Shown in pieces: positions 14,507 through 16,201 of a DNA stretch of 16,201 bases. The stretch comes from Bacteroidota bacterium (GTDB taxonomy: Bacteria > Bacteroidota > Bacteroidia > Flavobacteriales > Weeksellaceae): assembly GCA_023448955.1 (NCBI GenBank), contig JAEXJU010000066.1:1-16201 (forward strand), given 5' to 3'. The notes under the pieces are model-generated. The model was not told where the DNA came from. It saw nothing but the letters and a program-made list of their open reading frames with translations, and did no database searches. The position numbers and the translations under genes are program-made. The stretch's first letter is position 1. Every line of letters starts with the position of its first letter.

Positions 14507-16201
14507 ATGCAATCAACTTATATAGAAACCCAGCAAATTTCTTTTCAGGACTTCAAAAACAGTGTCATTAGTGATTATCGTTTAGGACGTATCTCACGGG
14601 AGATGTCTTATCTTGGAAGGCGTGAAGTGCTTACAGGAAAGGCAAAATTCGGGATTTTTGGTGATGGTAAAGAATTGCCACAGCTGGCAATGGCTAAGGT
14701 ATTCAGAAATGGTGATTTCCGTTCTGGTTATTACAGAGATCAGACTTTTGCACTGGCAATAGATGCTGTTTCTGTAGAAAGTTTTTTTGCGCAACTCTAT
14801 GCAGACACTAGTGTAGATAGAGAGCCGGCGTCTGCAGGTAGACAGATGAACGGGCATTATGCCACTAGAAGTTTAAATGCTGATGGAAGCTGGAAAAATC
14901 TGATGCATCAAAAAAATATTTCGTCTGATATATCGCCCACAGCTGGACAAATGCCCAGATTGCTAGGCTTGGCTCAGGCTTCTAAAATATATAAATCTGT
15001 AAAATTCGACGGTTCAGAAAAATTTTCGAACAACGGAAATGAAATCGCTTTCGGAACAATTGGCGATGCATCTACAGCAGAAGGACATTTTTGGGAAACG
15101 CTCAATGCCGCTTGTGCATTGCAAGTTCCAATGATTGTTTCCATTTGGGACGATGGTTATGGCATTTCGGTTCCAACTCAGAATCAAAGAGCTAAAGCCG
15201 ATATTTCTGATATGCTTTCCGGGTTTCAAAGAAACGAAGGCGAAAACCAAGGTTGCGAAATTATAAAAGTAAAAGCTTGGGATTATCCTGCGCTTATGGA
15301 AGCTTATGCAAAAGCAGAACATTTTGCAAGATACGAAAGTGTGCCAGTTGTGATTCACGTAACCGAAGTTACTCAGCCTCAAGGACATTCTACATCTGGA
15401 TCGCACGAGCGTTACAAATCCGAAAACCGACTAAATTGGGAATCTGAATATGATGGATTATCCAAATTCCGAGAATGGATTTTGGATTACAGTATTGATA
15501 TTGATGGCAATGAAGAATTTCTGGCAACTTCAGAAGAATTAAATATTATTGATTCCGAAGCCAAAAAATTAGTAAAAGATGGGCAGAAAAAAGCTTGGGA
15601 AGCATATCAAAAAACTATTTCGGATCTGGCATCAGAAGTTTTACCTTTGGTAGAATCACTGGCTAAGCATCATTCGGAAATTAATAATTTGATAGAAAAT
15701 TTCGGTAAAATTATTTCTAAAAGCAAGAAAGATATTTTCCATTTGGTAAGAAAATCTTTGTTAATGACAAGAGGTTCTCATTCTCTTGAAAAAAATGCGC
15801 TTAAATCTAAATATCAAGATATTACAAGAATAGAAAAAGATAATTATTCTTCACATTTATATTCCGAATCTCAGTGGAAAGCGACCAACATAAAGGAAAT
15901 AAAACCTACTTTTTCCGAAGCTTCCGAAGAAGTGGATGGTAGAGTAGTAGTGAGAAATAATTTCGATAAAATTTTTCAGAAATATCCACAAGCTTTGGTT
16001 TTTGGTGAAGATGCGGGAAATATCGGCGATGTGAATCAAGGTTTGGAAGGACTCCAAGAAAAATATGGCGATGTGAGAATTGCAGACACAGGAATCCGCG
16101 AAGCTACCATACTAGGTCAAGGAATCGGAATGGCGATGCGTGGTCTAAAACCAATTGCCGAAATACAGTATTTGGATTATATTTTATACTGCATCCAAGG
16201 G
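14507..16201 (+). CDS. 2-oxoacid dehydrogenase E1, fused alpha and beta subunits, 5' part
   Basis: The frame opens at ATG 14507 and stays open for 565 codons to the window edge, so the C-terminus is missing. Residues from about 40 to 330 form an E1-alpha domain. The thiamine diphosphate region reads GDASTAEG (186-193) followed by WDDGYGISVP (214-223), in place of the usual GDG and NNGYAIS, and GHSTSGSHERY corresponds to the regulatory loop of E1-alpha. A linker of about 140 residues leads to the E1-beta domain, which starts near residue 480: FGEDAG (499-504) and IADTGIREATILGQGIGMAM with the catalytic glutamate at E532. Such single-chain E1 proteins in Bacteroidota are usually assigned to branched-chain 2-oxoacid (2-oxoisovalerate) dehydrogenase. 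They decarboxylate the 2-oxoacid and pass the acyl group to the E2 lipoyl domain. Substrate choice is not provable from sequence. Confidence 0.92.
   Translation, partial: MQSTYIETQQISFQDFKNSVISDYRLGRISREMSYLGRREVLTGKAKFGIFGDGKELPQLAMAKVFRNGDFRSGYYRDQTFALAIDAVSVESFFAQLYADTSVDREPASAGRQMNGHYATRSLNADGSWKNLMHQKNISSDISPTAGQMPRLLGLAQASKIYKSVKFDGSEKFSNNGNEIAFGTIGDASTAEGHFWETLNAACALQVPMIVSIWDDGYGISVPTQNQRAKADISDMLSGFQRNEGENQGCEIIKVKAWDYPALMEAYAKAEHFARYESVPVVIHVTEVTQPQGHSTSGSHERYKSENRLNWESEYDGLSKFREWILDYSIDIDGNEEFLATSEELNIIDSEAKKLVKDGQKKAWEAYQKTISDLASEVLPLVESLAKHHSEINNLIENFGKIISKSKKDIFHLVRKSLLMTRGSHSLEKNALKSKYQDITRIEKDNYSSHLYSESQWKATNIKEIKPTFSEASEEVDGRVVVRNNFDKIFQKYPQALVFGEDAGNIGDVNQGLEGLQEKYGDVRIADTGIREATILGQGIGMAMRGLKPIAEIQYLDYILYCIQG

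Noticed and set aside
14507..16201. Frameshift or pseudogene in the dehydrogenase gene because it shows no stop
   Set aside because: The frame stays open and in register to the last base, with E1-alpha and E1-beta motifs in order; the missing stop is due to the window edge.
1..16201. Mobile element, phage, CRISPR or defence island
   Set aside because: I found no transposase, integrase, phage structural gene, regularly spaced repeats or toxin-antitoxin pair; the content is core-like and base composition looks even.

Overview
The window looks like chromosomal DNA from a low-GC member of the Bacteroidota, most likely order Flavobacteriales and a Chryseobacterium/Epilithonimonas-like member of the Weeksellaceae. 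The grounds are the A-rich sequence upstream of start codons in place of strong Shine-Dalgarno sites, promoter-like TAnnTTTG (-7) motifs, the lipoprotein form of TamA, a fused E1 alpha/beta dehydrogenase, and close resemblance of several proteins to Flavobacteriia families I know. The genus is inference from memory, not from a search. I see no transposase, integrase, phage gene or CRISPR array, and the gene content is mostly core-like.

Left part (1-2425): the 3' end of a fasciclin-domain protein and its terminator, then a two-gene unit of ferritin-like (Ferritin_2) proteins. The first has a Tat lipoprotein signal and the second a different export signal; both keep a complete set of putative di-iron ligands. 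A strong terminator follows, then about 460 gene-free bases with two linked hairpins that look like a dispersed repeat. A small minus-strand gene (2426-2731) encodes what reads as a free-standing copy of EF-Tu domain III.

Centre (2899-10262): tamB (TTG start, 1678 aa) overlaps tamL (775 aa, lipoprotein Omp85 protein) by one base. Together they form the envelope-spanning Tam system. A bidirectional terminator separates tamL from a minus-strand tRNA-Arg(ACG), in which the usual G19:C56 tertiary pair appears as A19:U56. A lipoprotein substrate-binding protein diverges from the tRNA and is abutted without a gap by a CPBP-family membrane protease.

Right part (12338-16201): a 30-bp perfect palindrome inside a structured intergenic element, then rdgB (house-cleaning nucleotide hydrolase) and rnz (tRNA 3' processing, TTG start). 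A small minus-strand membrane protein has a stop codon that overlaps the rnz stop, and its promoter-like sequence almost touches its start codon. Last is the 5' part of a fused alpha/beta 2-oxoacid dehydrogenase E1, cut by the window edge.

I did not find a convincing new multigene system. The items most worth a second look are the tRNA tertiary-pair swap, the free-standing EF-Tu domain III protein, the two structured intergenic elements and the near-leaderless promoter layouts.
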